Assembly: GCF_018138715.1 (NCBI RefSeq)
Contig: NZ_JAGSHX010000006.1
Location: 7,254,001 to 7,318,000 of the forward strand
DNA: 64,000 nucleotides
DNA from: Streptomyces asiaticus
Lineage (GTDB): Bacteria; Actinomycetota; Actinomycetes; Streptomycetales; Streptomycetaceae
Reading direction: 5' to 3'
The position numbers and the translations under genes are program-made. Below, piece after piece: positions 16,719-25,434 of the stretch (its first letter is position 1; each line of letters starts with the position of its first letter). The notes under the pieces are model-generated. The model was given only the letters and a program-made list of their open reading frames with translations. It was not told the DNA's origin and made no database searches.

Positions 16719-17768
16719 ATGAGGCTCGGCATCAACCTCGGCTACTGGGGCGCCGGAATGGACGCGGACAACCTCGCGGTCGCCCGCGAGGCCGACAGGC
16801 TCGGCTATTCCGTCTGCTGGGCGGCCGAAGCCTACGGTTCGGACGCCGCCACGGTGCTCGCGTGGGTCGCCGCGCAGACCGAGCGCATCGACGTCGGCTC
16901 CGCCATCTTCCAGATCCCGGCCCGCACCCCCGCCATGACGGCGATGACCGCCGCCACCCTGGACACCCTCTCCGGCGGCCGCTTCCGCCTCGGCCTCGGC
17001 GTCTCGGGGCCCCAGGTGTCCGAGGGCTGGTACGGGGTGCGCTTCGACAAGCCGCTCGCCCGCACCCGCGAGTACGTGGAGATCATCCGCAAGGCGATGT
17101 CGCGCGAGCGGCTGACCCACGAGGGCCAGAACTGGACCCTGCCGCTGCCCGACGGCCCCGGCAAGCCCCTCAAGCTCACCGTGCACCCGGTGCGGGAGTA
17201 CATCCCGCTGTACATCGCGGCCATCGGCCCGAAGAACCTGGAGCAGACCGGCGAGATCGCCGACGGCGCCCTGGTCCTGTTCTACGACCCCGAGCACGCC
17301 GAGGAGACCACCCTCAGCTCGCTGCGCGCGGGCCGCGAGAAGGCGGGCAAGGACCTCGAGGGCTTCGACGTGGTGCCCACCGTCCCCATGGCCCTCGGCG
17401 ACGACGTCCGCGCCCTCGCCGACCAGTTCCGCCCGTACACCGCGCTCTACGTGGGCGGTATGGGCAGCGCCAAGCAGAACTTCTACAACAAGCTCGCGCA
17501 GCGCATGGGGTACGAGAAGGAGGCCGCCGAGATCCAGGAGAAGTACCTCTCCGGGGACAAGGAGGGCGCCGCCGCTGCCGTCCCCCACGAGCTGATCGAC
17601 TCCACCGCGCTGATCGGCCCCGTCGAGCGCATCGCCGACCGGATGCAGGCGTACGCGGGGGCCGGGGTCACCACCCTGTCGCTCACACCCGCGGGCTTCA
17701 CGCTGGAGGAGCGGCTCGCCGGGCTGCGGGCGGGCGTCGAGGCCCTGGAGCGGGCCGGACTCGCGTAA
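16719..17768 (+). CDS. LLM-class, probably F420-dependent, oxidoreductase
   Basis: The 349-aa protein is a luciferase-like monooxygenase-fold enzyme. It opens MRLGINLGYWGAGMDADNLA, followed by AREADRLGYSVCWAAEAYGSD, and has the F420/FMN-site patterns SAIFQIPARTPAMTAMTAATLD and GRFRLGLGVSGPQVSEGWYG. The family uses coenzyme F420 in actinobacteria to reduce or oxidise diverse substrates; the substrate here is unknown. The ATG at 16719 follows AAGGGG. A perfect palindrome overlaps the ribosome site, suggesting repression at initiation. A strong hairpin follows the gene, so it is probably monocistronic. Confidence 0.9.
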   Translation: MRLGINLGYWGAGMDADNLAVAREADRLGYSVCWAAEAYGSDAATVLAWVAAQTERIDVGSAIFQIPARTPAMTAMTAATLDTLSGGRFRLGLGVSGPQVSEGWYGVRFDKPLARTREYVEIIRKAMSRERLTHEGQNWTLPLPDGPGKPLKLTVHPVREYIPLYIAAIGPKNLEQTGEIADGALVLFYDPEHAEETTLSSLRAGREKAGKDLEGFDVVPTVPMALGDDVRALADQFRPYTALYVGGMGSAKQNFYNKLAQRMGYEKEAAEIQEKYLSGDKEGAAAAVPHELIDSTALIGPVERIADRMQAYAGAGVTTLSLTPAGFTLEERLAGLRAGVEALERAGLA

Positions 17769-17809
17769 GCGCCGAGTGCCGAGCCGAGCGCGGCGCCGGG
17801 AAAGTTCCG

Positions 17810-17850
17810 CGGCCGTGGTGGGGGCTCGGGGGTCTTCCCCGCCACGGCCG
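17810..17850 (+). terminator. Hairpin after the LLM oxidoreductase
   Basis: CGGCCGTGGTGGGG at 17810-17823 pairs with CCCCGCCACGGCCG at 17837-17850 (one G-T pair, 13-base loop), 42 bp after the stop. Downstream, 17851-18048 contains direct copies of GCACGGCGGCTTC (about 17982-18010) but no gene. Confidence 0.7.
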
Positions 17851-18048
17851 TCATCCAGCACAACGCCTCCGCCGCCCAGGGGTTACGCGGACGCGGCGTA
17901 TGGAAGGTTCCCCCGTTCGGCCGAGCCGGGTGCCCCAGCTGTTGCCACCGCCCCCACCGGGCCGTTGACTTTTTCTGCGCACGGCGGCTTCCGCGCACGG
18001 CGGCTTCTGCGCACGGCGGCGCACGACCAGCGCACGGAGGTGGCGGCG

Positions 18049-18855
18049 ATGCTCTCGGCGAAAAGCGTGTTCCAGGAGATCCTCGACAACGACGAGTCGT
18101 TCCGGCTCTTCTGCTCCGTCGCGGCCAGCGGGGAGGCCCAGGGAGGCTGGGAGAACGGCCGGATCGCCGCCCTGGTGCCCGAGAGCCGCCGCGACCTCGC
18201 GCCCAAGATCGCCCGCCATGGCGCCGACGAGGACAAACACGGCCGGATCTTCAACGCCCTGCTCCACAAGCGCGGTCTGGAGCCCATGGAGGTGCCGCGC
18301 GAGACCGACTACACGATGCTCCTGGAGGCGCGCGGCATCGGCCTCGCCCATGACAAGCTGCGCCGCGACGAGCCGCTCACCGAGCACGACATCGTGATCT
18401 ACCTCGCCCACAGCCGGGTCACCGAACAGCGCGCCTCCGCCCAGATGACGATGTTGCGCGGATACTTCGGCGACCACCCCGACCTCGGCCGCGCGGTGCG
18501 CATGATCGCCGACGACGAGGACAACCACCTCGCCTACTGCCACGAGGAGCTGCTGCGCCTGGCCGCCGACGGATACGGCCGGACCATCCAGCGGATCCTG
18601 CGGGAGAGCGCGCTCGTCGAGATGGCGGTGTACCGGGACGTCAGCCTGGCCGTGATGGCCCACATGGGACGCGTTCTCGGCTGGCCCAGGCCGAAGTCCG
18701 CGCTGCTCGCGGCCGGGATCCACGCCCTGCACACGTATGAGCGGCTGGGCGGCTGGCGGCGCATGGTGTCACTGCGGATGCCCGAGCGGCGGAACGCGCT
18801 GGGCGGACCCGCGAAGAGCGCTTCCGGCGCGCCCGAGGCGCCCGAGTTCGTCTGA
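18049..18855 (+). CDS. Ferritin-like domain protein
   Basis: The 268-aa, mostly helical protein carries the metal-ligand pattern of ferritin-like diiron proteins: Glu-rich helix 1 (residues 1-30), HGADEDKHGRIFNALLHKRG around 58-77 (ExxH-type), AHSRVTEQRA near 122, and IADDEDNHLAYCHEEL around 152-167. The pairs of D/E-x-x-H support a di-metal centre. The ATG at 18049 has GGAGGTGG six bases upstream. Its function (oxidase, storage or hydroxylase) cannot be assigned. It converges with corA, whose stop is 20 bp away. Confidence 0.82.
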   Translation: MLSAKSVFQEILDNDESFRLFCSVAASGEAQGGWENGRIAALVPESRRDLAPKIARHGADEDKHGRIFNALLHKRGLEPMEVPRETDYTMLLEARGIGLAHDKLRRDEPLTEHDIVIYLAHSRVTEQRASAQMTMLRGYFGDHPDLGRAVRMIADDEDNHLAYCHEELLRLAADGYGRTIQRILRESALVEMAVYRDVSLAVMAHMGRVLGWPRPKSALLAAGIHALHTYERLGGWRRMVSLRMPERRNALGGPAKSASGAPEAPEFV

Positions 18856-18875
18856 CCGGGTCCCAAGACCTCCGC

Positions 18876-19868
18876 TCAGAGCCACCCACGCCGCTTGAAC
18901 CAGCGGTACAGCAGCGCGATCACACCGCCCATGAGCACGACCACCGCCGGGTAACCCCAGGGCTGCTTCAGCTCCGGCATGTGCGTGAAGTTCATGCCGT
19001 AGATCCCGGCGATCATCGTCGGGACCGCGGCCATGGCCGCCCACGCCGAGATCTTCCGCATGTCGTCGTTCTGCCGCACGCCCATCTGCGCGAGATGGGC
19101 GGAGAGGATGTCCGACAGCAGCCGGTCCAGCCCCTCCACATGCTCGTTCACCCGGGTCAGATGGTCGCTGACATCGCGGAAGAACGGCCGGGAGCCCTCG
19201 TGCACGAACGGCACCCCGGCGCCGGTGAGCCGCTCCATCGGCTCCCCCAACGGCCCGGCCGAGCGGCGGAATTCCATCACCTCGCGCTTGAACGCGTAGA
19301 TCCGCCCGGCGGTGTTCTGCCCGGCGCCCGCGTTCGGGGCGAAGACCTCCGTCTCCAGCTCCTCCAGGTCCCCGTGCAGAGCGTCGGCCACGTCCAGGTA
19401 GTGGTCCACGACCGCGTCGGAGACCGCGTACATCACCGCCGTAGGTCCGTGCTGGAGCACCTCGGGCATCTTCTCCAGGCGGTCGCGCACCGAGCCGAGC
19501 GGATTGGCCTCGCCGTGCCTTACGGTCACCACGAAGGAGTCACCGACGAAGACCATCAGCTCACCCGCGGTGACGGACCCGGCCTTCTCGTCGTACTGCA
19601 CCGGCTTGAGCACCAGGAACAGCGAATCGTCATAAACCTCCAGCTTCGGCCTCTGGTGGGCGCACAGGGCGTCCTCGACGGCCAGCGGATGCAGTCCGAA
19701 CTCGCTGGTGACCAGCTCGAACTCCTTCTCGGTCGGCTCATGCAGCCCGATCCACAAGAAGGCGTCCCCACTCGCGCGCGCCTCGTCCAGGGCGTCGGAG
19801 AAGTCAGCGGGTCCCTCGGTGCGGGCCCCGTCCCGGTAGATGGCACAATCCACGATCACGCTGCGCAT
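18876..19868 (-). CDS. corA: CorA family magnesium/cobalt transporter
   Basis: This 330-aa membrane protein is for divalent cation (Mg2+/Co2+) transport. A large cytoplasmic N-terminal domain (about 1-265) precedes two C-terminal membrane helices joined by the family signature YGMNF (Gly291-Met292-Asn293), the selectivity loop. The C-terminal WFKRRGWL is typical. The ATG at 19868 begins the conserved strand MRSVIVDCAIYRDG; upstream in-frame sequence is low-complexity and overlaps the divergent gene's promoter. It is divergent from the histidine phosphatase gene. Confidence 0.93.
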   Translation of the reverse strand: MRSVIVDCAIYRDGARTEGPADFSDALDEARASGDAFLWIGLHEPTEKEFELVTSEFGLHPLAVEDALCAHQRPKLEVYDDSLFLVLKPVQYDEKAGSVTAGELMVFVGDSFVVTVRHGEANPLGSVRDRLEKMPEVLQHGPTAVMYAVSDAVVDHYLDVADALHGDLEELETEVFAPNAGAGQNTAGRIYAFKREVMEFRRSAGPLGEPMERLTGAGVPFVHEGSRPFFRDVSDHLTRVNEHVEGLDRLLSDILSAHLAQMGVRQNDDMRKISAWAAMAAVPTMIAGIYGMNFTHMPELKQPWGYPAVVVLMGGVIALLYRWFKRRGWL

Positions 19869-19968
19869 TGTGCCTCGCGTGATGCCGGTCGGCACAGGGG
19901 GGGACCCCGGTGCGGGATCGGTGCGCATCCCCGCGGAGCGGCGCCGGAGGGGTCGTAGGGTGGCAGCC

Positions 19969-20664
19969 ATGCCCATGCTGATCCTCGTACGGCACGGCCG
20001 GTCCACCGCCAATACCGCGGGCGTCCTCGCAGGGTGGACACCCGGTGTCGCCCTCGACGAACGCGGTACGGCCCAGGCCGCGGCGCTGCCCGGCAGACTG
20101 GCCGGGGTGCCGCTCGCCGCCGCCGTCACCAGCCCGCTTCAGCGATGCCGGGAGACGCTGGCCCCGCTGCTCGCCGCCCGCCCCGAACTGCCGCTGCACC
20201 CCGACGACCGGATCGGGGAGTGCCACTACGGCGACTGGTCCGGCCGGAAGCTGGCCGAGCTCGCCGATGAACCATTGATGAACATCGTCCAGCAGCATCC
20301 GTCCGCGGCCGCCTTCCCCGGCGGCGAGTCCATGCGCGCCATGCACGCGCGCGCGGTCGAGGCGGTGCGCGACTGGAACGCCCGGATCGAGAGCGAGCAC
20401 GGCGCCGACGCGGTCTATCTGATGTGCTCCCACGGGGACATCATCAAGGCGCTGGTCGCGGACGCCCTCGGACTCCATCTCGATCTGTTCCAGCGGATCT
20501 CGGTCGACCCCTGCTCGGTCACCGCGATCCGGTACACCCCGACCCGGCCCTTCCTCGTCCGGCTCGGGGACACCGGTGACTTCGCCGGTCTGGCGCCGCG
20601 CGAGGAGAACTCCGGCCACCGCGGCGGGGACGCGGCGGTGGGCGGCGACGCGGGAGCACCGTGA
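19969..20664 (+). CDS. Histidine phosphatase family protein (MSMEG_4193 type)
   Basis: The 231-aa protein has the phosphoglycerate-mutase-like motif LVRHGRS at residues 6-12 (His9 is the phospho-acceptor), the acid/base region GECHYGDWSG near 83-92, and the second catalytic His in CSHGDIIKA. Its position before a DUF3090 gene, a SCO1664-type gene and mshC matches the conserved actinobacterial order, where this subgroup is called the MSMEG_4193 family. The substrate is unknown. The ATG at 19969 follows GGAGGGG at modest distance. The last 25 residues are Gly/Ala-rich. Confidence 0.9.
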   Translation: MPMLILVRHGRSTANTAGVLAGWTPGVALDERGTAQAAALPGRLAGVPLAAAVTSPLQRCRETLAPLLAARPELPLHPDDRIGECHYGDWSGRKLAELADEPLMNIVQQHPSAAAFPGGESMRAMHARAVEAVRDWNARIESEHGADAVYLMCSHGDIIKALVADALGLHLDLFQRISVDPCSVTAIRYTPTRPFLVRLGDTGDFAGLAPREENSGHRGGDAAVGGDAGAP

Positions 20665-20787
20665 TCGCTGTGCGCAGTAGGGTGGTGCCGCGGTGCGAGG
20701 GCGCCGTGACAGCCGTGACCGGGCGGTCGTGACACCCAGCGGTCAGCAGTCAGTCAGCCGAGCAGTCGAATCAAATGGAGCAGGACG

Positions 20788-21378
20788 TTGTCCCGTCAGG
20801 TGTTCCTCTATGACCCACCGGACCGTTTCGTCGCCGGTACGGTCGGGCTGCCTGGTCGCCGTACCTTTTTCCTACAGGCATCCGCCGGCAGCCGGACCAC
20901 CAGTGTCGCGCTGGAGAAGACGCAGGTCGCCGCGTTGGCCGAGCGGATAGACGAGCTGCTGGACGAGGTGGTGCGGCGCACCGGCGGAAACGCCCCGGTC
21001 CCCGCCGTCGCACCGACCGAACTCAGCGACACCGGACCGCTGGAAGTCCCCGTGGAGGAGGAGTTCCGGGTCGGCACCATGGCACTCGCCTGGGACGGCG
21101 AGGAGCAGCGGATGATCGTCGAGGCGCAGGCGCTGGTCGAGCTGGAGGCCGAGTCCGAGGAGGACCTGGCCGAGGCCGAGGAGCGGCTGCTCCAGGACGA
21201 TGTGAACGGCCCGCCCATGCTGCGGGTGCGGCTCACCGGGACGCAGGCGCGCGCGTTCGCCAAGCGCGCCCTGGAAGTCGTCAACGCCGGCCGGCCGCCC
21301 TGCCCGCTGTGCAGTCTGCCGCTCGACCCGGAGGGACACGTATGTCCGCGCCAGAACGGATACCGCCGCGGAGCCTGA
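20788..21378 (+). CDS. DUF3090 family protein with C-terminal zinc-ribbon-like cysteines
   Basis: The TTG at 20788 follows GGAGCAGGA and gives 196 aa beginning LSRQVFLYDPPDRFVAGTVG, the conserved DUF3090 opening. Acidic Glu-rich helices cover about 100-135. The C-terminus has CPLC...HVCPRQNG (Cys172, Cys175, Cys186), a likely metal site. The function is unknown. The gene lies between the histidine phosphatase and the SCO1664-like gene, and its last 37 bp overlap the next gene, so the set is cotranscribed and probably acts together. Confidence 0.9.
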   Translation: MSRQVFLYDPPDRFVAGTVGLPGRRTFFLQASAGSRTTSVALEKTQVAALAERIDELLDEVVRRTGGNAPVPAVAPTELSDTGPLEVPVEEEFRVGTMALAWDGEEQRMIVEAQALVELEAESEEDLAEAEERLLQDDVNGPPMLRVRLTGTQARAFAKRALEVVNAGRPPCPLCSLPLDPEGHVCPRQNGYRRGA

Positions 21379-22232
21379 CGCCCCCGGCCCCGGCCGAGTT
21401 GCTGGCTCTCGGTGAGCTGACGGTGCGCGGCCGGGTCCGGGAGGCGTCCAACGCGGTGCTGTACTGCACGGTCGAGTACGAGGGCCACAGCGCCCCTTGT
21501 GTCTACAAGCCGGTGGCCGGGGAGCGGCCGCTGTGGGACTTCCCGGACGGCACGCTCGCCCAGCGCGAGGTCGCGGCGTACGAGATCTCCGAGGCCACCG
21601 GCTGGGGCCTGGTGCCGCCCACGGTGCTGCGCGACGGGCCGTACGGGCAGGGGATGTGCCAGCTCTGGGTGGAGGTCGAGACGGCCACCGACGGGCCGGA
21701 CGGGGCCGACGGCGGGCCGGACGGCGACGGCTCGGCGGAGACCGGGGGAGCGGAGCTGCTCGCGCTCGTCGAGGGCGATGAACCGGGTCCCGGCTGGAAG
21801 GCCGTGGGCTACGCCGAGGTGGGCGAGGGCCGTACGGCGCTGCTGGTCCACGCCGACGACGTACGGCTGCGCCGGCTGGCCGTCCTCGACGCGGTGATCA
21901 ACAACGGCGACCGCAAGGGCGGCCATCTGCTGCCCGCGGCCGGCGGCCGGCTCTATGCGATTGATCACGGAGTGACCTTCAACGCCGACGACAAGCTGCG
22001 CACCCTGCTGTGGGGCTGGGCCGGGGAGCCGCTGCCGGACGATGTGCTGGAGGTGCTGCGCCGGCTGGCGGGCGAGCTGGCCGACGGCGGCCCGCTGAGC
22101 GCCCGGCTGGCGGAGCTGATCACCGGAGCCGAGATCGAGGCCCTGCGGGCCCGTGTGGCCGCGCTGTTGCGGACCGGGAAGCACCCCGAGCCCAGCGGCC
22201 AGTGGCCCGCCATCCCCTGGCCGCCGGTCTGA
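21342..22232 (+). CDS. SCO1664 family protein, PI3/PI4-kinase-like fold
   Basis: This 296-aa member of the SCO1664 family has a reduced phosphatidylinositol-kinase-like layout: [18 protein letters not shown] (Lys as nucleotide-binding candidate, near 52), [12 protein letters not shown] around 197-208 (catalytic-loop-like Asp and Asn/His) and [10 protein letters not shown] around 217-226 (metal-binding DHG). The ATG at 21342 follows GAGGGA and lies inside the end of the DUF3090 gene (37-bp overlap, different frame). An Asp/Gly-rich insertion at about 122-145 ([16 protein letters not shown]) is probably a flexible loop. The substrate is unknown; linkage to mshC is conserved. Confidence 0.88.
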   Translation: MSAPERIPPRSLTPPAPAELLALGELTVRGRVREASNAVLYCTVEYEGHSAPCVYKPVAGERPLWDFPDGTLAQREVAAYEISEATGWGLVPPTVLRDGPYGQGMCQLWVEVETATDGPDGADGGPDGDGSAETGGAELLALVEGDEPGPGWKAVGYAEVGEGRTALLVHADDVRLRRLAVLDAVINNGDRKGGHLLPAAGGRLYAIDHGVTFNADDKLRTLLWGWAGEPLPDDVLEVLRRLAGELADGGPLSARLAELITGAEIEALRARVAALLRTGKHPEPSGQWPAIPWPPV

Positions 22233-22310
22233 TCGGACCGGACCGCTCCGGGCCCCTCCGGTCCGGGCGGACCGGCCGGTTCCGGGGGTTCCGGGGCCGT
22301 GGAGCCGTCC

Positions 22311-22360
22311 GTTCCCGGGCCGGGCGGGGCCCGCCGCGCCCCGCCCGGGGGCCCTGGAAC
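22311..22360 (+). terminator. Hairpin between the SCO1664-like gene and mshC
   Basis: The outer arms GTTCC (22311) and GGAAC (ending 22360) enclose CGGGCGGGG/CCCCGCCCG. The 50-base structure lies 78 bp after the stop, so the upstream operon probably ends here and mshC has its own promoter. Confidence 0.65.
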
Positions 22361-22458
22361 GCGGATCGGGCGGCTCAAGCAGCTCGTGGACGTCCGCGCA
22401 AGACCGCCCATCCGGCCAACACCACAGGTCCGGTTCGTATACGGACGCTGCATCCGGT

Positions 22459-22470
22459 TACGCTCATTGC
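22459..22470 (+). promoter_or_regulatory. mshC: Candidate -10 box for leaderless mshC mRNA
   Basis: TACGCT at 22459-22464 stands six bases before the mshC ATG, the spacing expected when transcription starts at the start codon. No Shine-Dalgarno sequence is visible upstream. The -35 is not clear. Confidence 0.45.
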
Positions 22471-23700
22471 ATGTATGCCTGGCCCGCTTCTGAGGTTCCC
22501 GCCCTGCCCGGCAGTGGCCGCGACCTGAGCATTCACGACACCGCGACCGGGGGACGGATCACCCTGACCCCCGGTCCCGTCGCGCGCATCTACGTCTGCG
22601 GGATCACCCCGTACGACGCGACCCACATGGGTCATGCGGCGACCTACAACGCGTTCGACCTCGTTCAGCGCGTATGGCTCGACACCAAGCGCCAGGTGCA
22701 CTACGTCCAGAACGTCACCGATGTCGACGATCCCCTGCTGGAGCGGGCGCAGGAGAACGGCGACGACTGGACGGCCCTCGCCGAGCGTGAGACCGCCCTC
22801 TTCCGCGAGGACATGACGGCCCTGCGGATGCTGCCCCCGCAGCACTACATCGGTGCCGTCGAGTCGATACCGGGGATCGTTCCGCTCGTGGAGCGGCTGC
22901 GCGACCTGGGCGCCGCCTATGAACTCGAGGGCGACATCTACTTCTCCGTGGAGTCCGACCCCGCCTTCGGCTCGGTCAGCCGGCTCGACGCCGAGGCCAT
23001 GCGGCTGCTGTCCGCCGAGCGCGGCGGCGACCCGGAGCGCCCCGGCAAGAAGAACCCCCTCGACCCGATGCTGTGGATGGCCGCCCGTGACGGCGAGCCG
23101 AGTTGGGACGGCGGATCGCTCGGCCGCGGCCGCCCCGGCTGGCACATCGAATGCGTGGCCATCGCCCTGGACCACCTCGGCATGGGCTTCGACGTACAGG
23201 GCGGCGGATCCGATCTCGCCTTCCCGCACCATGAGATGGGCGCCTCGCACGCCCAGGTCCTCACCGGTGAGCGGCCGTTCGCCAAGACCTATGTGCACGC
23301 CGGGATGGTGGCCCTGGACGGCGAGAAGATGTCCAAGTCCAAGGGGAACCTGGTCTTCGTCTCGACGCTGCGCCGCGACGGCGTCGACCCGGCGGCCATA
23401 CGGCTCGCGCTGCTGGCCCGTCACTACCGCTCGGACTGGGAGTGGACGGACGGGCTGCTGCGGGAGGCCGAGGAGCGCCTCGACCGCTGGCGTGCCGCCG
23501 TCTCGCGGCCCGACGGGCCCTCGGCCGAGGCGCTGGTGGAGGAGATCCGCGCGGCGCTCGCGGACGACCTCGACTCCCCGGCCGCCCTGGCCGCCGTCGA
23601 CCGCTGGGCCGCCGCGCAGTCGGCCACCGGCGGTACGGACGAGGGGGCGCCCGGTCTGGTGTCGCGCGCCGTGGACGCGCTGCTGGGCGTGGCCCTCTGA
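22471..23700 (+). CDS. mshC: Cysteine--1-D-myo-inosityl 2-amino-2-deoxy-alpha-D-glucopyranoside ligase
   Basis: MshC ligates cysteine to glucosaminyl-inositol in mycothiol synthesis, the actinobacterial substitute for glutathione. The 409-aa protein is a cysteinyl-tRNA synthetase paralogue lacking the anticodon-binding domain. The zinc Cys43 sits in YVCGITPYD, the HIGH-like motif is HMGH (52-55), further zinc ligands lie in GWHIECVA and FPHHEMG, and KMSKS is at 286-290. Length and opening ([14 protein letters not shown]) are typical. There is no ribosome site, and a -10-like TACGCT six bases upstream suggests a leaderless mRNA. A strong hairpin follows. Confidence 0.95.
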   Translation: MYAWPASEVPALPGSGRDLSIHDTATGGRITLTPGPVARIYVCGITPYDATHMGHAATYNAFDLVQRVWLDTKRQVHYVQNVTDVDDPLLERAQENGDDWTALAERETALFREDMTALRMLPPQHYIGAVESIPGIVPLVERLRDLGAAYELEGDIYFSVESDPAFGSVSRLDAEAMRLLSAERGGDPERPGKKNPLDPMLWMAARDGEPSWDGGSLGRGRPGWHIECVAIALDHLGMGFDVQGGGSDLAFPHHEMGASHAQVLTGERPFAKTYVHAGMVALDGEKMSKSKGNLVFVSTLRRDGVDPAAIRLALLARHYRSDWEWTDGLLREAEERLDRWRAAVSRPDGPSAEALVEEIRAALADDLDSPAALAAVDRWAAAQSATGGTDEGAPGLVSRAVDALLGVAL

Positions 23701-23763
23701 GTGACTCTCTGAGTGGCCCTCTGACGCGTCGTCGGGGCGCCGCGCCGCGACGGTGAACGCATG

Positions 23764-23794
23764 AGCCCGCGCCGGGGTCCTCCCGGCGCGGGCT
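23764..23794. terminator. Bidirectional hairpin between mshC and parJ
   Basis: AGCCCGCGCCGGG (23764-23776) pairs perfectly with CCCGGCGCGGGCT (23782-23794) around a five-base loop. It lies between convergent genes and can end both transcripts. Confidence 0.85.
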
Positions 23795-23906
23795 GCTCGC
23801 TGTCTCGTGCGTGGCGTGCGTGGCGTACGCGACCTACGAGGCGTACGAGACGTGCGTGGTGTGGCGCGCGTGGCGTGACGTCGTGCGCCGTGTGTGGCGG
23901 TCGTGG

Positions 23907-25181
23907 TTACCGGTCGGAGCCGGACCCCTCGTCCCCGTCGCCACCCCGGTCCGTGCCGCCCTCGTCGCGGCGGTAGGCGTCCTGGCCCTCGGCGCTCCGG
24001 TCCTCGGCGCCCCGGCCGTCGTCCGCCCCCTTGTCGCTGTCGGCGTCCCTGGCGTCGCCCGCGTCCGAGCCCGAGCCCGCGTCCGAGCCCGCGCCCGCGT
24101 CCGAGCCCGCGTCCGAGCCCGCGCCCGCGTCCGAGCCCGCGCCCGCGTCCTTGGCCTCGTCCTCGGCGCCGCCGGTGTCCTCGGCGTCGTCGTCCTTGGC
24201 CATCTCGTCCTTGGGGGACGGCTTGCGCGGCCGCCCATGGCCGGTGGAGGGGTCGCGCAGATAGGGAGCGCCAGGGCCTCCCGCGCCGCCCTCCAGCCCC
24301 CCGCTCTCGGTCGCGTGGCCGCCGGCGGGGCCGGGCTGGCCGTCACGCCGCCGCAGATAGCGCTCGAACTCGCGGGCGATGGCCTCGCCGGACGCCTCGG
24401 GCAGCTCGGCGGTGTCCCGCGCCTCCTCCAGCGACTGGACGTACTCGGCGACCTCGCTGTCCTCGGCGGCCAGCTGGTCCACGCCCAGCTGCCAGGCCCG
24501 CGAGTCCTCGGTCAGCTCGCCGAGGGGGATGCGCACCGAGATGAGGTCCTCGAGGCGGTTCAGCAGCGCCAGGGTGGCCTTCGGGTTCGGCGGCTGCGAG
24601 ACGTAGTGCGGCACGGCCGCCCACAGGCTCACCACCGGGACGCCGGCGTGGGCGCACGCCTCCTGGAGGACCCCGACGATCCCGGTCGGGCCCTCGTAGC
24701 GGGTCTCCTCCAGATCGAGGCTGCGGGCCAGGTCCGGGTCGGAGGTGACCCCGCTGACCGGCACCGGCCGGGTGTGCGGGGTGTCGCCGAGCAGCGCGCC
24801 GAGGATGACGACCATCTCCACGCCCAACTCATGGGCGTAACCGAGGATCTCGTTGCAGAACGACCGCCAGCGCATGCTCGGCTCGATACCGCGCACCAGC
24901 ACCAGGTCCCGGGACTTCTCCCCGGTGTCCGCCCGGACCACCGAGAGCCGGGTCGTCGGCCAAGTGATCTTGCGCACGCCGCCCTCGAGGGCCACGGTGG
25001 GCCGGTTCACCTGGAAGTCGTAGTAGTCCTCCGCGTCGAGCGAGGCGAAGACCTCGCCCTTCCACTCCCGGTCCAGGTGCCCGACCGCGGTCGAGGCGGC
25101 GTCTCCGGCGTCGTTCCAGCCCTCGAAGGCACAGATCATGACCGGGTCGATCAGCTCGGGAACCCCCTCAAGCTCGATCAC
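23907..25181 (-). CDS. parJ: PAC2 family protein, ParJ-like
   Basis: The 424-aa protein has an N-terminal PAC2 (proteasome assembly chaperone 2-like) domain, about residues 1-270: VIELEGVPELIDPVMICAFE, then GWNDAGDAASTAV, LVLVRGIEPSMRW, VPHYVSQPPNPKAT. The tail (about 300-424) is Gly/Asp/Ser/Ala low complexity, including GSDAGAGSDAGSDAGAG-type repeats. In S. coelicolor the protein next to MshC, SCO1662 (ParJ), is an actinobacterial signature protein that affects ParA polymerisation during sporulation; the symbol is given by that position and the PAC2 domain. The GTG at 25181 follows AAGGAGG. The proteasome genes lie 29 kb away, so a proteasome role should not be assumed. Confidence 0.8.
   Translation of the reverse strand: MIELEGVPELIDPVMICAFEGWNDAGDAASTAVGHLDREWKGEVFASLDAEDYYDFQVNRPTVALEGGVRKITWPTTRLSVVRADTGEKSRDLVLVRGIEPSMRWRSFCNEILGYAHELGVEMVVILGALLGDTPHTRPVPVSGVTSDPDLARSLDLEETRYEGPTGIVGVLQEACAHAGVPVVSLWAAVPHYVSQPPNPKATLALLNRLEDLISVRIPLGELTEDSRAWQLGVDQLAAEDSEVAEYVQSLEEARDTAELPEASGEAIAREFERYLRRRDGQPGPAGGHATESGGLEGGAGGPGAPYLRDPSTGHGRPRKPSPKDEMAKDDDAEDTGGAEDEAKDAGAGSDAGAGSDAGSDAGAGSDAGSGSDAGDARDADSDKGADDGRGAEDRSAEGQDAYRRDEGGTDRGGDGDEGSGSDR
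24058..24150. repeat. Tandem repeat within the parJ C-terminal coding region
   Basis: Repeated GCGTCCGAGCCC and GCGCCC(G) units encode alternating Gly-Ser-Asp-Ala-Gly/Ala-Gly on the minus strand. The repeat is in frame and likely length-variable between strains. Confidence 0.75.
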
Positions 25182-25309
25182 CCAGCGCCTCCTTCCGACC
25201 GGGGCGGACGGATGGTGCCGCCTCCAGCTCAGTTTCCCATTGCGTGCCACCCAAGCCTACGGCTTTCCGGAGCCCCGGCCGCAGCCCCTGTCCAGGAGCA
25301 CTAAGAGAT

Positions 25310-25402
25310 TCATCCGATCTGTCCTTCGAAAGTTCGGACGCACCTCTGGACGAAACCCCTAGGGCAGCGCTATACATCGGATCATCGCGAAAGGTCCGAT
25401 GT
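25310..25402. promoter_or_regulatory. Three candidate GntR operator sites before the fucose operon
   Basis: Three 11-bp sites related to ACATCnGATGT lie upstream of the fuconate dehydratase gene: TCATCCGATCT (25310-25320), ACATCGGATCA (25374-25384) and AGGTCCGATGT (25392-25402). The outer halves of the last two form an 8-bp inverted repeat (ACATCGGA/TCCGATGT). A perfect version, ACATCCGATGT, lies before the GntR regulator gene at 34375-34385. The region between is the likely operon promoter. Confidence 0.6.
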
Positions 25403-25434
25403 TCTCTCTCGCGCATCGTTTCAGGGAGCCCCCA

